A DNA stretch of 64,000 nucleotides from Isochrysis galbana (lineage: Eukaryota > Haptophyta > Isochrysidales > Isochrysidaceae): NCBI GenBank assembly GCA_018136815.1, contig CM030931.1:6364273-6428272 (forward strand), written 5' to 3'. Below the pieces are notes generated by a model. That model was given only the letters and a program-made list of their open reading frames with translations. It was not told the origin of the DNA and ran no database searches. The position numbers and the translations under genes were made by a program. Shown piece after piece: positions 30,616 through 41,500 of the stretch. Each line of letters starts with the position of its first letter. Within the stretch, counting starts at the first letter, position 1.

Positions 30616-31219
30616 GATGCATAGAAGCCTTAAACTTACAATGTGAATGTGAAGTGTTTCCTTTTACCTTTTGGAGTGTTGCGGGTAGGGGGAGAGCCAA
30701 TCCAAGGGTCTTACCCCTGGGGAGGTGCTCCCTCTCTCTTAAGAACCCCCCTCTCGTACAATCTTGTTTCCTTGACGGGCCCTGTTTGTAGTTGGTATTG
30801 GCGGAGGTGTTGATGGAGCGGTGGATCTTTAAGCAGCCAATGCAAGGTCGCGTTCCGTCGAAAGAGGACCATGCGAAAATTTTATTTTTACATCCCATAA
30901 AATACGGATTTATTTAAGTAATAAGATAAAATATAAAGTACGAGTCTGATTGCTTATTGCATTTTACAATGAACTTATTGTGGCTCATATAATGATAAAA
31001 TTTCCTCTTGTCCTCTCAGCCTCATCCTCATTACCCCCGCCTCACCCCCAGAGAGAAGGCACTAGCTAGTGGGAGGTCTTCACGCAAAGTCGCGTTCCGT
31101 CGATTTTAATTATATTATCAAGATAGATCATAAAATACGAGTTTTACGTTTTACAGTGGGCTTAACGCTTAACATAAAATACATGATACATGATTTATAT
31201 ACTAATAAAATCTCATGCC
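30616..31219. repeat. AT-rich island with two copies of a ~240-bp unit
   Basis: GCAAGGTCGCGTTCCGTCG at 30842 recurs as GCAAAGTCGCGTTCCGTCG at 31084, a 242-bp period. Each copy is followed by an AT-rich stretch with CATAAAATACG and TAATAAAAT. Base composition here contrasts sharply with the GC-rich surroundings. There is no gene. It could be a MAR-like spacer or a degenerate mobile element. Confidence 0.6.
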
Positions 31220-31560
31220 AACTAAGTTTATACTTAGTTCGCCCAGGGGGGGGGCACGAGCCCCCCCTCTCCCTCTCTCCACTCCTCCCTGTCGAAACAA
31301 GCGAGTGTTTGTTCGTGGGGCAAGTCAACTAAGTTTATACTTGGTTCGCCCATGGGGGGGCACGAGCCCCCCTCTCTCTCCACTCCTCCCCTGCCGTGGG
31401 GGAGGAACCACCCATCCTCCTGGCATGCTTGATGGCTTGCCAGGAGGCCACTGCCCTGCTGACCCACTCTCCCACTCCCACTGACAGGCATGCCTGGTTC
31501 GCTCGTCCTGGCCCAACGCGAAGAGATGACCCAGCACCATCGTTGTAAATAGGCACATCT
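31220..31560 (+). mobile_element. two family-A retroposon 5' ends in tandem
   Basis: Hairpin heads AACTAAGTTTATACTTAGTT (31220-31239) and AACTAAGTTTATACTTGGTT (31327-31346) both lead into CGCCCA, a G-run and GGCACGAGCC. The second continues into the body shared with 7949-7790. The first copy is cut short where the second begins, so this is either nested insertion or tandem duplication. Confidence 0.65.
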
Positions 31561-31584
31561 GCCCATCACTCGCGCGCCCATCCC

Positions 31585-32060
31585 CCCACCATCTCCATCT
31601 CAGGATGGCTCTCGTCCCATCCTAAGGGATGCGTGCAATTTGCAGGATGGCTCACAACCATCTTTGGATGGCATCCATCCATGAGATGGGGGTTGTCCAC
31701 CTAATGGGATGCACCTGCCCCGCCAAATGGCCCAACATCGTCTCTAGATGGGCGCATCTGCCCATCTTTGCAATGCAGCCATCCCAAGCGATGGGAGTGT
31801 ATCATCCTTGGGGATGCGCCATCCTGGTGGATGCATACGTTGCATCTTCAGGATGCGTGATGCGTTTGTCCGCAAGATGGGTAGAACCCATTTGCAGATG
31901 TACGCACCTACTGCCGACAATTGCCATCGTGGCGGGTGGACATCTGAAAGATGGGGCAAACGCCATCTCCGGATGCCCACATCCCGGCCATCTTTGGGAT
32001 GTACCCATCCACACGGATAGGGGGGGTCCATCTTGAGATGGACTTTCCCATCCCCTAACA
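31585..32060. repeat. array of about 15 CATC...GATG mini-palindromes
   Basis: Units such as CATCCTAAGGGATG, CATCTTTGGATG, CATCCCAAGCGATG, CATCCTTGGGGATG, CATCCTGGTGGATG, CATCTTCAGGATG, CATCTCCGGATG and CATCTTGAGATG recur every ~25-35 bp. Arms (CATC/GATG plus one or two more pairs) are kept, while the centre and the spacers vary. The weak ORFs across it on both strands only reflect the repeats. It resembles an old hairpin minisatellite. Confidence 0.75.
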
Positions 32061-32159
32061 CAAATATCCAAGAAGTATCCGAGATATATCCATTTGGGAC
32101 CCCCCCCAGAGATATCCAAGACAAATATCCGGATAAAGATGCCTACCCCTAGCGGGGGG

Positions 32160-32659
32160 GGGGGGGGGGGACGAACGACGGCCGGAGGAAACGAACCGCG
32201 CGCGGAGGAGAAGAACCTCGCGCGGGGGCCCCCGGTGATGAGCCGTCGTCCGTCGTCACGCCCCAAGACGCGCCGTGAGTGCCCAACTTCGACCCGCGAC
32301 CGGGGGCGCCACGAGGCCGTTCGAGTCACCGCTCACCAAATGGATGCCGCTACTAGCACCAAAGTGCGGTATGCCGCCCTCACAGCCACGCCAATCGCGC
32401 CCGCCGCCCCCGCGCACTGCGTCGAAATCGGAACCGGCCTAGGAAGCGGGAATGGGCGTGGCTACAGAAGTGAACTCCAGTGCCACGTGCGAGGCGAGAA
32501 TATGAAAAGGGGTTTTATGATTGTTAGTACCACGATCGGCCTACGCCTAGACGAGTGACCAGATGAGGCGAAATGGAAATGCGCAGCCTTATGCACGCCC
32601 GCTCCTTCGCATCCACACAAATCCGAATATTTGCGCCACGGTTGAGCTCTCAAGTTCGG
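32160..32659. repeat. GC-rich segment shared with 57940-58080; otherwise gene-free
   Basis: ACGACGGCCGGAGGAAACG, CCGCGCGCGG and AACCTCGCGCGGGG occur here and again near 57950-58010 in the same order and strand. The remainder to 32659 has no convincing gene. Confidence 0.55.
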
Positions 32660-33766
32660 CTAGCCCTTGCCTTTTCTCTGCAATCGACGGGCTGACGTGG
32701 GGGAAGAAGGCCTCGTGTCTTGTTGCAGTGGCAACGACTTTGCAGCGGCAATCATATTTGAGACCGCGACTTGAGCTGCATCCCTATCATCCGTACGCGC
32801 CAGTTCTCCTTGTGTGAGTGCCATTTTCGTCTCATCTTGATGAGTGAGTGAGACATGAGTTAGCTTCCAAGAATCGCCTTGGGAACGACGCGCACTCAAT
32901 AGCATGTCATATGCAGAGCTTGGAGATACGACAGGGACGATCGCGTACAGCTCATTCGGCGTCTCCCTGCCGTAAATACCCGAATTCGGCATGGGCTGCA
33001 ATTGGTTGCGATCAGCCACTTGCTCTGCGACACGCATACCATCATTTCGCAACCTGAGCAACGCTTCGTTCACTGGTAGGCGGATCATCTCCATAACCTG
33101 TGAGGATCGCTCGATCCCTCTGGCGCGCCGGTGCAGATATGCAAAGGCGAACGCATTAGCCGCGATAGCTATGCCCAGTGTGAGTACGAACCTGTGTGTG
33201 TCATTGTCTGCTACCAACGTTTGCATGTTCGGAAGGAGGTTGCGCAATGGCTCGGGCAGCGCTGATGACTCTCGACTGGGCGCCCACTTCGAGGGCGGCG
33301 CGTGGGCTGAAATGCTGTATAGGACAACCGGCTGTTCGTTGCAAGCATGAGGCTCCAATTCGAGATGGCGCAGTAGCCAGCGCGAGTGCACCTTCACCTC
33401 TGGAGGTGTCGCGGTCACTTCTTCGGGCGGCTTGCCCAGCCACTCCGCCTCCGCCTCTACCCGCGCGTAAATGGTGGTCCCACGAGCACCTGTCAGTGGG
33501 ATGCGGAGCACCGCCGTGCCGCCCATCACGTCCGTGTACCCACCAATGATCCCGCTAGTCGAGACGTCGGAATCACCGAGCACTGCATGGACGGCCTCCG
33601 ACTGCGTCAGCTGCTCGCGCGCGGCGGCGAAGACGGGGTGGTCGCGATGCGACTGCTGGCGGATGGCAAGGGCGCAGCCGATGACAGCACTGCCCGCCGC
33701 CGCGCACGCGCCCGCGAGCCCACGCACCGAGAGACTCTCGACCAGCCGGCGCGCCGCCGCCGCCAT
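32660..33766 (-). CDS. mitochondrial-type membrane protein with two COA1-like domains, 368 aa
   Basis: The ATG at 33766 opens MAAAARRLVESLSVRG, a plausible mitochondrial targeting peptide. A membrane helix follows (about 18-35). The next block has HPVFAAAREQLTQSEAVHAV, a glycine turn, GGTAVLRIPLTGARG and a final SRWLLRHLELE strand. This is the helix-plus-sheet layout of COA1/Tim21-like domains. A second helix (about 194-215, GIAIAANAFAFAYL) is followed by a similar block: VNEALLRLRNDGMRVAEQV, ELYAIVPVVSP and WKLTHVSLT. The protein thus looks like two TM + COA1-like units in tandem. COA1 assists cytochrome c oxidase assembly at the mitochondrial inner membrane. The family call rests on pattern only. 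A CTAGAGT motif lies 38-44 bp upstream (33804-33810). Confidence 0.5.
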   Translation of the reverse strand: MAAAARRLVESLSVRGLAGACAAAGSAVIGCALAIRQQSHRDHPVFAAAREQLTQSEAVHAVLGDSDVSTSGIIGGYTDVMGGTAVLRIPLTGARGTTIYARVEAEAEWLGKPPEEVTATPPEVKVHSRWLLRHLELEPHACNEQPVVLYSISAHAPPSKWAPSRESSALPEPLRNLLPNMQTLVADNDTHRFVLTLGIAIAANAFAFAYLHRRARGIERSSQVMEMIRLPVNEALLRLRNDGMRVAEQVADRNQLQPMPNSGIYGRETPNELYAIVPVVSPSSAYDMLLSARRSQGDSWKLTHVSLTHQDETKMALTQGELARTDDRDAAQVAVSNMIAAAKSLPLQQDTRPSSPTSARRLQRKGKG

Positions 33767-33834
33767 CCCCGACCGACCGCACGGGATGACCTTTCAAGGT
33801 CCTCTAGAGTAAAGTAGCGGCTCTTAGCGCAAAG

Positions 33835-33934
33835 NNNNNNNNNNNNNNNNNNNNNNNNNNNNNNNNNNNNNNNNNNNNNNNNNNNNNNNNNNNNNNNNNN
33901 NNNNNNNNNNNNNNNNNNNNNNNNNNNNNNNNNN
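33835..33934. other. assembly gap (100 N)
   Basis: Exactly 100 N, so the true size is unknown. It falls just outside a gypsy gag fragment, where a repeat probably collapsed the assembly. Confidence 1.
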
Positions 33935-34048
33935 GGGAGTCGGGTGAATGAAATTCTGGACTGGGTCGGGCAACCCCATTCGGGTGTATGGACAGGGAAC
34001 GAACGGCGAACGAAGGACTGTGGGGGCGAGGCGCTCCTAGCGGCCTAG
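33935..34048 (-). mobile_element. extra gypsy gag 5' segment outside the left LTR
   Basis: This matches 45888-46002 of the large element and has the same orientation. It sits on the far side of the left LTR, so a second internal region seems to start here and run into the gap. That gives an LTR-internal-LTR-internal arrangement. Confidence 0.75.
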
Positions 34049-35171
34049 TGTGTTGGGTTTGTAAGAGATTGTTAGACCTACAAAGAACTCTTCCCTCAGG
34101 AGGAGCCTAGCTGCTTGAGTGCAGCGACGCAGCGAACAACGACGGACAACGGAGCTGAGAACAACAGGATACACCGACTCACGAACACACCGGAATCATT
34201 CACCAAACAAAGCAAATTATCAAGCAACCGCGACCCCAAATCACCGATAACTCAAACACGTCGCGAGAGACGGAGAGAGAGAGCGGAGAGAGAGAGAGAC
34301 TCCGCAGCGACGGCCGGAGCGTGTCTCCGTTGTAACTTCCCACGTAGTGGAGAGTCCGAAGGGGAGCGTCCTGTCGCGCGACCACGGCGATCACTTTGGA
34401 TACAGATCGCAACGAGATGTCTTCACGACCGAATAATCTTGCCGTTGAGCGTGAACCTTCTAGACGCTTCTAACGAACAACCCTGAGTAGCAACCAAGGG
34501 GAAGAAACACCAAAGGGGCCAAGGCTTGCATGTAACTTGCATCAAGGGGAAAGATTCCCTCACCTAGGAAGCGAACCTACACCGATCTCCAAGGGGAGAT
34601 GGCAAATTAAACCTCAAATCTCGAGCGGCTAGAGCAACCGACTCGCTCGCCAAAACCTTGACCGAGAAGAAAGAAGCAAGGACCTACAAGCCAAGGGTAG
34701 CGGACCTAGGGAATGTGAGAGGAAGTTTCCGAACGCCAACGCGAACGCCAAACGCCGGAAGGCAACGAAACCCTAACCAAGCCAAGCGGAACCTACGAAG
34801 AACAGGCCTGGACGACAACGACAACGAAAGTGAAAGTGAGCAAGTCCCAAGCAAGAACCGGAACTCAACAAGAAACAACAAGCCTTGCAAGAAGCTAAAC
34901 AAGCCTTCACAAGGTAACTCGAGAGCCTGAGACAAGCGCGCAGCGAGTGACAGGCGACCTGGCTCCTTTGGGTCAAGATTACCCGAAAGGAGGAAACCCG
35001 GAATCTAGACCTGACAGACAGGCTAGAAGGAACGAAACAAGAACTCGAATTCTAGATCGCTAGGGACGAACCCTACCAACCTAGATGTACCTGAGCTTCG
35101 CCGTGTGGCCGCACGACGAAGGACCTGGAAATAAGAGCCTAGAAATCGCATCATCTAGGATGAATGCGACA
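34049..35171 (-). repeat. 3' LTR of the gypsy element
   Basis: It is about 1123 bp, bounded by TG/CA on the element strand, and matches 46003-47128. The few differences are mostly single-base length differences in the part nearest the assembly gap, which could be sequencing error. The plus-strand ORFs shared by both LTRs are shadows. Confidence 0.9.
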
Positions 35172-35556
35172 CCCCCGACTAAGATCGAGACGTCTCCCGA
35201 TGTCGAGCGTGAACCTGGAAACAGAGACCTGGAACCTGGAACCTGAGCTGACCAGAGGTCAGAATCGGAACAAGAAGCAACGAAACATAGCGAGCGAAAC
35301 GTGGAGACAAGAACACCCTTTGGATCCAAAGCGAGCACGAAATCGGCGGCTTAACGCGGCGGCCTCTTTCGTACGCACTGCCCCACCCACTTCTCCCTTT
35401 TACAGGAGCTTTGCTCGGGTGTTGCGCCGGGTGTAGAGCGCAGGCAGCACGCGTTCAGCACCTCCATGATTCGCTCGGACGGAAACTTGAACTCGGAGCC
35501 CCAGCCGAGGCGTGGGGCTAGCCTAGAGGGACGGGTCCCTTACCCAAGACATGGGA

Positions 35557-38500
35557 TCAACGAGGATGGAGCCTGGATCGAGTGCGCGAAGACGGCGCAT
35601 CGAGAACGGGAGGAAGAGGAGTATCCCTGGCCGACGAAGAAGTTGCTTCCGGGGACTCAACATCTTCTGGACAAGTCTCTTCGACGGAGCGATCATAATC
35701 ATCAAGCAAATCAGAACAACGACGGAGCAACTCGGAACGAGGCTCCCAGGTGGCTTCTCGAAGAGAATAGCCACGCCACTTCACGAGGTACTCGGTAGAA
35801 TCGCCATGGCTACGACGATCGAGCAACTTCTCAACGATGTACTCGTCGTCAGCCAGCGGCTCTTCATCAACGAAAGTATGATACGGCCGGAGGTTCGAGA
35901 TGTGCACCTCCTCCTTGACTAACCGGTTCTCCAGATCACGGAGTCGGTACCTAGTGTCGGACAGAGCCTCTACGACGCGGTAGGGACCCGAGTAGATGAA
36001 TTGCAACTTGTTGGCGTGGCCTGGTAATCGCATGCAGACGCGATCCCCAGGTTCGAAACGCGCTGGTCTTTGAGACTTGATGGTAGCGTCACGGACTGAC
36101 TCAGCCTGAGCGGCTAGGGTAGCCTCGAGAGCGCTGGACCACGAGAGGCGGAGGCTCGCATTGAGCCTGGATGCGTACGAGCGAACGTCGGCGGACGCCG
36201 CCTCGAGAGCAGTTGGCGAAACGGTCTTCGGATCAGAGAGTTGAGCGGGCAGACGCAGCTCACGCCCAAAGATCAAAGACGCTGGAGACCGGGAGGTAAC
36301 ACGACCGGAAGAAGCCCTCAACGAGAGGAGTAGGAACGGCAAATGGTCGACCCAATGACCGCCACCCTCGTTCGAGGCGCGCATCAAACGAATGAGCGTT
36401 TGCTGAGCGCGTTCGACGAAGCCTACACCCTCATGTCGATACGGCTCTGTACTCGACAAATCAGTCCCGGTGAGCTCCAGAATACGCGAAACAAGAACCG
36501 AACAAAGATTCGAACCGGCGTCGGTCCGAAGCTGCCTAGGGACTCCATAACGCGTCACAATCAAGCGGATGAACATGTCCAAGGCCATCTCCGACGAGGG
36601 ATCCCCATTCGACGGCTCAGCCTCAATCCATCGAGTGAGCGAGTCGATGAAGACGACCAGCTTGTCGTAACCCGAGACTCCAGGCACGAAGTTGTGAGTG
36701 GGAGCTAGCGAGAGCACGTCGCAGTAGACCACATCAAAGGGGTAGGTACCCACAGAGAGACCGGAGGGCGACGCTAGAGCCCTAGGTAGCGGCTTGGCGA
36801 GGGTGCACTCGTGGCATTCTCGGACGTAGGACGCAACGTCGGAAGACATGCCAGGCCAGTATACCCGAGTACGAAGAAGACCAGACATACGAGAAACTCC
36901 AAGGTGACCGGAGCGATCGTGGTAGGCAAAAAGGTAGCGAGACCGCAACAAGGGCGGAACGTAGAGCACTAGCGAGTCCGAGTCGGTGGAGTCAAGGACG
37001 GTGCGATAGTAGACGAGCCCATCGTGAACGACGAAACGGCGAAGCATCTTGGATTGCTGAGCGGGAGCGGGAGCGGGAGCGACAGGACTGGAACACGAAT
37101 CATCGTCGGCAACGGGGCCTGAGGCGGCGGCCGGCGGAGGCGACCCTTGGCCTGATGGCTCGTGGTTGGCCGTCTCTCCTGAGCCTAGTAGTGGCTCTAC
37201 GAACGGATCTTCCGCCAGGGCCGCTTTCATCTCTGCGGAAGTCGGCGTACCCGGAGCCAAATAACTGGACTGGATGGCGGGCCCGGAATCGGAGGCTCGA
37301 CGACGAGATCGGTCCAAGGCTTGAAGCCCTCGCGCCGTAGCTACGGAGCGCGTGATGGCAGCCACCGGATGAGACCGTTCATGCTCGGCTAGAGACTCTG
37401 AGCCAGGCTCACGTACCGCTAACGACGCTGGGCCGGCGAGTGGTTCGTCTTCGTGTTCCGGCTCCAGGGATGCTAGCCGGGACAGCCCGTCAGCATCCTG
37501 ATGAACAGCTCCTGGTTTATGTTCGACATCGAACCGGTACTCAGCCAACTTGAGAGCCCACCGAGTCAGCCGAGAGGCTGGCCCACCGGCTACTTGATCC
37601 TTCATGGTATGCAGCCATCGCAGCGCGGAGTGGTCGACGACTAACTTGAACCGACGCCCCCAAAGGTAGGGTCGCCAATTTCGGATTGATTCCAGGGCAG
37701 CCAAGAGCTCAATCTCGGTCACCGTCCAGTGGCGTTCGGCCGAGGTGAGACTGCGAGCGTAGTACCCAACGACTCGTTCACGGTTATCGTCTCCTAGCTG
37801 CGAGAGGATGCCGGCGATGCCCAACTTGCTAGCCCCATCGGTCTTGACGATGAAGGGCCGATCATCCCTGGGTGGAGTCAAGACGGGCTCCGAAGTGATC
37901 GCTGTCTTGAGCTCTTGGATAGCTCGGCGACACTCCTCGGACTGAGACTCCTTTGCCACGTCACAGCCCTTCCGCGTGAGGGCAGTGAGAGGAGCAGCCT
38001 TAGCGGCGAATTGGCGAATGAATCGACGGTAGTAGGAGCAAAGGCCGAGGAAAGATCGAACCGCTTCCAAGGAGTTGATGGATGACGGGTCGATGTCGGC
38101 GACAGCTGCGACCTTCTTCGGGTCCATCTTGAGACCTTCCCTCGAGACAACGTGACCGAGGTACTCCGTAGAGGTGGCAAAGAAGACACACTTGGACATC
38201 TTGCAGGTCAGGCCGGCCCACTCTAGCCGCTCGAGAACTAGGTCTAGCCGGTGAAGCATTTGCTCGAACGAAGCTTGTGCCCTGGCCTCTTCGGAAGGAC
38301 CCACGCCCGTTGACCAGATGCCCACATCATCGAGGTAAGGCATGCAGATCTCCCACGCTAGCGCACCGAGAACGATGTCCATCAAGCGGCACATGTAGGA
38401 GGGACCTGATTGGATGCCGAACGGTAGAAAGTTGAACTCGTATTTGCCGCGGTGGGTGGTGAAAGCGGTGATATGTTTGTGCGATTCTTTGATCGGGATG

Positions 38501-41500
38501 CCCCAAAAACCAGAGGCTAAATCGAGAGTACATAAGAAGAGAGAACTGAGCGGCCCTTGGCCGGATGCTAGCCTATCGATAGCCTCCACAATGAGGGGTA
38601 GAGGGCTATCCTCGACGCGTAGCTTGGCGTTCGTGTCGCGGTAGTCCACGCAGAATCGAACGGAGCCATCTTTCTTGCTGACCAGGACTACTCGGGAAGC
38701 CCAAGCCGAATTTGACTTGCGAATAATGCCGGCGGCTTCCATCTTGGCTACCTCCTCTTCTATGATGAGCTCGCCTGCGCGGCCCACTCTAGACGGAGCG
38801 TGCCGGTGAGGAACAGCGCCGGGGTTGAGTGGCAACTCCACCTCGAGAACGTGCGTATGGTTTGGAGCCCCCGGGTGCAACGCGAAAGCTTTGATGCGCC
38901 GGGCCAAGAGTTGGCGTACTTCTTCTCGTTGATCGTCGGACAGAAGCCGGTCTGGATCGATGGTGGCTGAGTCGAGTAGAGATCGTTGCTCCTCGCTCAG
39001 CGCGGTGACAGGGTCACCATCCCCCTCGCTTCCAGTCGGAGTCCAGCCCCGGTGCAACTTGAAACGCACCTGGAGCGAAGCTATCGGATGCAGAGACGGC
39101 AGGGTCAGCGCATCGACTCCGGTGTGGATGATCGTCACCGCGATGCGATGATCGTCCGTGGGCGTGACCACCGTGGGCATTACGAGAGGGGACGAATCGA
39201 GAGCCTCGCGATTTGGTAGGCGGTCGACCAGCATCGCGCAGTCCGAATGATCTCGGAGAGCTAGCGGAACCCTGACCCAGATGGTTGCGCGGTGGAAGGC
39301 AGGAATCGTCACCGCTTGCTCCGTATAGAGAAGATATTCGGACGAGGTAGACGCCGGAGCTTTGGCCGCAAACTCGTCGGCAGACTCAAAGAGAGGTGTA
39401 TAGAGTGGCTGTCTAGCATCAGCAGCAGCCTCACCCTCCGATCCGGCCGGGATCTCTCGTGTTCCCGTCGACCTCTCCAGAAAGTCGACAGTCAGCGGCT
39501 GTCCGGGTGACATCGAGATAGCTCCGACGAAGCCGGAGTCCGCGACTGGGGGCGGCGCCGTGGAAACTCTGACTACGCATTCGGAAAGGACTCTTGAAGA
39601 GTCTTCTGAATCGCCAGAGGCAGGACGGAGGCGGAGGCTTCCTTCCGAGCTCGCGGCGTCGAGAGAAATGGTAGCGGAGTGAGCGGCCAAAAAATCGTTC
39701 CCGAGCAGCAGCATCGGGTTTCCTTCGATGACCGCGAACGAATGACGGAAGAGGCGACCGGACAAGGAGAAGACGAGGCTAGCCCGGCCCCTAGTGATGA
39801 GAGGAAGGCCGTCCGGCCCATGTAGGTTGGGGACGGTAGCGTCCGATACGCGTTCGACGCAAGCGTCTTCAGGTAGTCGATCGAGAAGAGCAGTGGTGAT
39901 TACTGACGGGCCCGCTCCAGTGTCAGCCAGGGTGCTGTTCACCGTGAGGGCAACGTCCGGGAGAACGAACCCTTGAGCTGCGCGGTCGCCATCGGCACGG
40001 CAGACCACGAGATCGCGGACATAGAGGCAGTGACGAGGGTAGAGCGGCGGCGGAGTGTCCGCGATAGATTCTACTGGAAGCGAGGTTCCGGCTCCGGGTG
40101 ACGGGGTGGTTGGATTGGAGGCTGGCCTGGACGGAGAAGGTTCATCGACGTGGGGCACTCGCTCGATAGCGGCGGCTACCGTCTGCGGCACGAATGGTAT
40201 TGAAGAGTATGGGGATGCCTTTGCCGAACTAGAGGGGTTAGGCACGCCATCATAGCCTAGCCCTCGACGGTCCGTCGGATGCCGAGGTTGATCCATTTGG
40301 CGTGACCATTCCTTCTCCAGGGACTTCTGCAAGTCTGTCTTCGGAAGCTTCGACAACTCGGAAAATCCGGCCGCACTGAGGCCCCTAGCGGCAGCCCCAT
40401 CGCCACACAATGCCTGTGGAGTACCTTCTCCGTCGGCGGCGTCGGAGGGCTTGGTCTCGAGGGCCTGCATGCTCCGGTGTTCTGGAGTCTCGGGCGTATC
40501 ATCTTCTCCCGAGTCCAGCCCAACATCCCCGTTTTCAAGTGGCCTTTCGGCTACGACCGAACCGGTCGGTTCGGCCACTCCTTCGTCGCCAGCCGTGAAG
40601 GAGGCGCTCGGAGATAGTGCATTGATGCCTTGAGAGCCCAGTCGAGACAAGATGGGAGGTTCCGACGGCTCCGCAGCTGCCGCTTGCTCAGCGATTTCTT
40701 GGGCGATGGAAGGCGTGACATCCTGCCACCGATGGACCCCCGAAATTACATCACGATCGAAGACCTGCCACTTGCTGCGGCGCTTCTTCACCGTGTTTGG
40801 AGGGCCTGGCGTTGTAGAGCGGTCCCTTATGGGCCACTCCCACGGCGTGAAGCGGTCTCCTTTCGCCTCGGTCCCGTCTTGCGATACGTTAGTTTCCGAG
40901 TCCTCCTGATGAAGCAGGCGAGACGCATCGGCAACGGGGCCTACGTCCGGGATCACGACAACCGAATCAGACACTAGCGAACCGCTGGGAGGCGTGAGGT
41001 GAGAGCTAGAAGCTGCTTCGCCTCTCCCCTCCATGAAGCGAGCCAGAGCCGTCCTCGGCTCAGCCAGTTCGAAGCCGGTCGAGCAGAGCGAAGGGCGTTC
41101 TCTCAAGCTGGCAGCAGCTTGGGAAATTGCCCAGTCCACCGTGAAGTCGAGCGAACGCGACGCCTTGGCTTTGCGCGCATAACGGCGCAAGACTGGCATC
41201 CACTGGGCCGCCATTGCACCGGCAATGCCCACATAGGTGCGGCTGCGAAGGGCGCCACGGTGGGGCGACGGCGATAGATCCGCCATCGCGGATAGACGTC
41301 CCTCGACAATCTTCGAAGGCTGCAGGGGCGGGAGTGAAGCCGTCAGGTACAGGCCAGTTGCTTTTTGATGGCCCGTGCCGTGCTGCCACGGCTGCACAAA
41401 CTGCCGCGGTCGCAACCCCCCGACTAAGGCGGAGGCTTCCGCGTGCATTCGAGGATTTTCGACGGCAACGAAAGGCGCGTCGGCGCTCGCCATGGCGAGG

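Noticed and set aside
31585-32060. CRISPR-like array
   Set aside because: Units are short imperfect palindromes with variable length and no constant repeat; the genome is eukaryotic.
34115-35340. plus-strand ORFs inside the LTRs (also 46071-46890)
   Set aside because: They are identical in both LTRs, antisense to the element and without domains.
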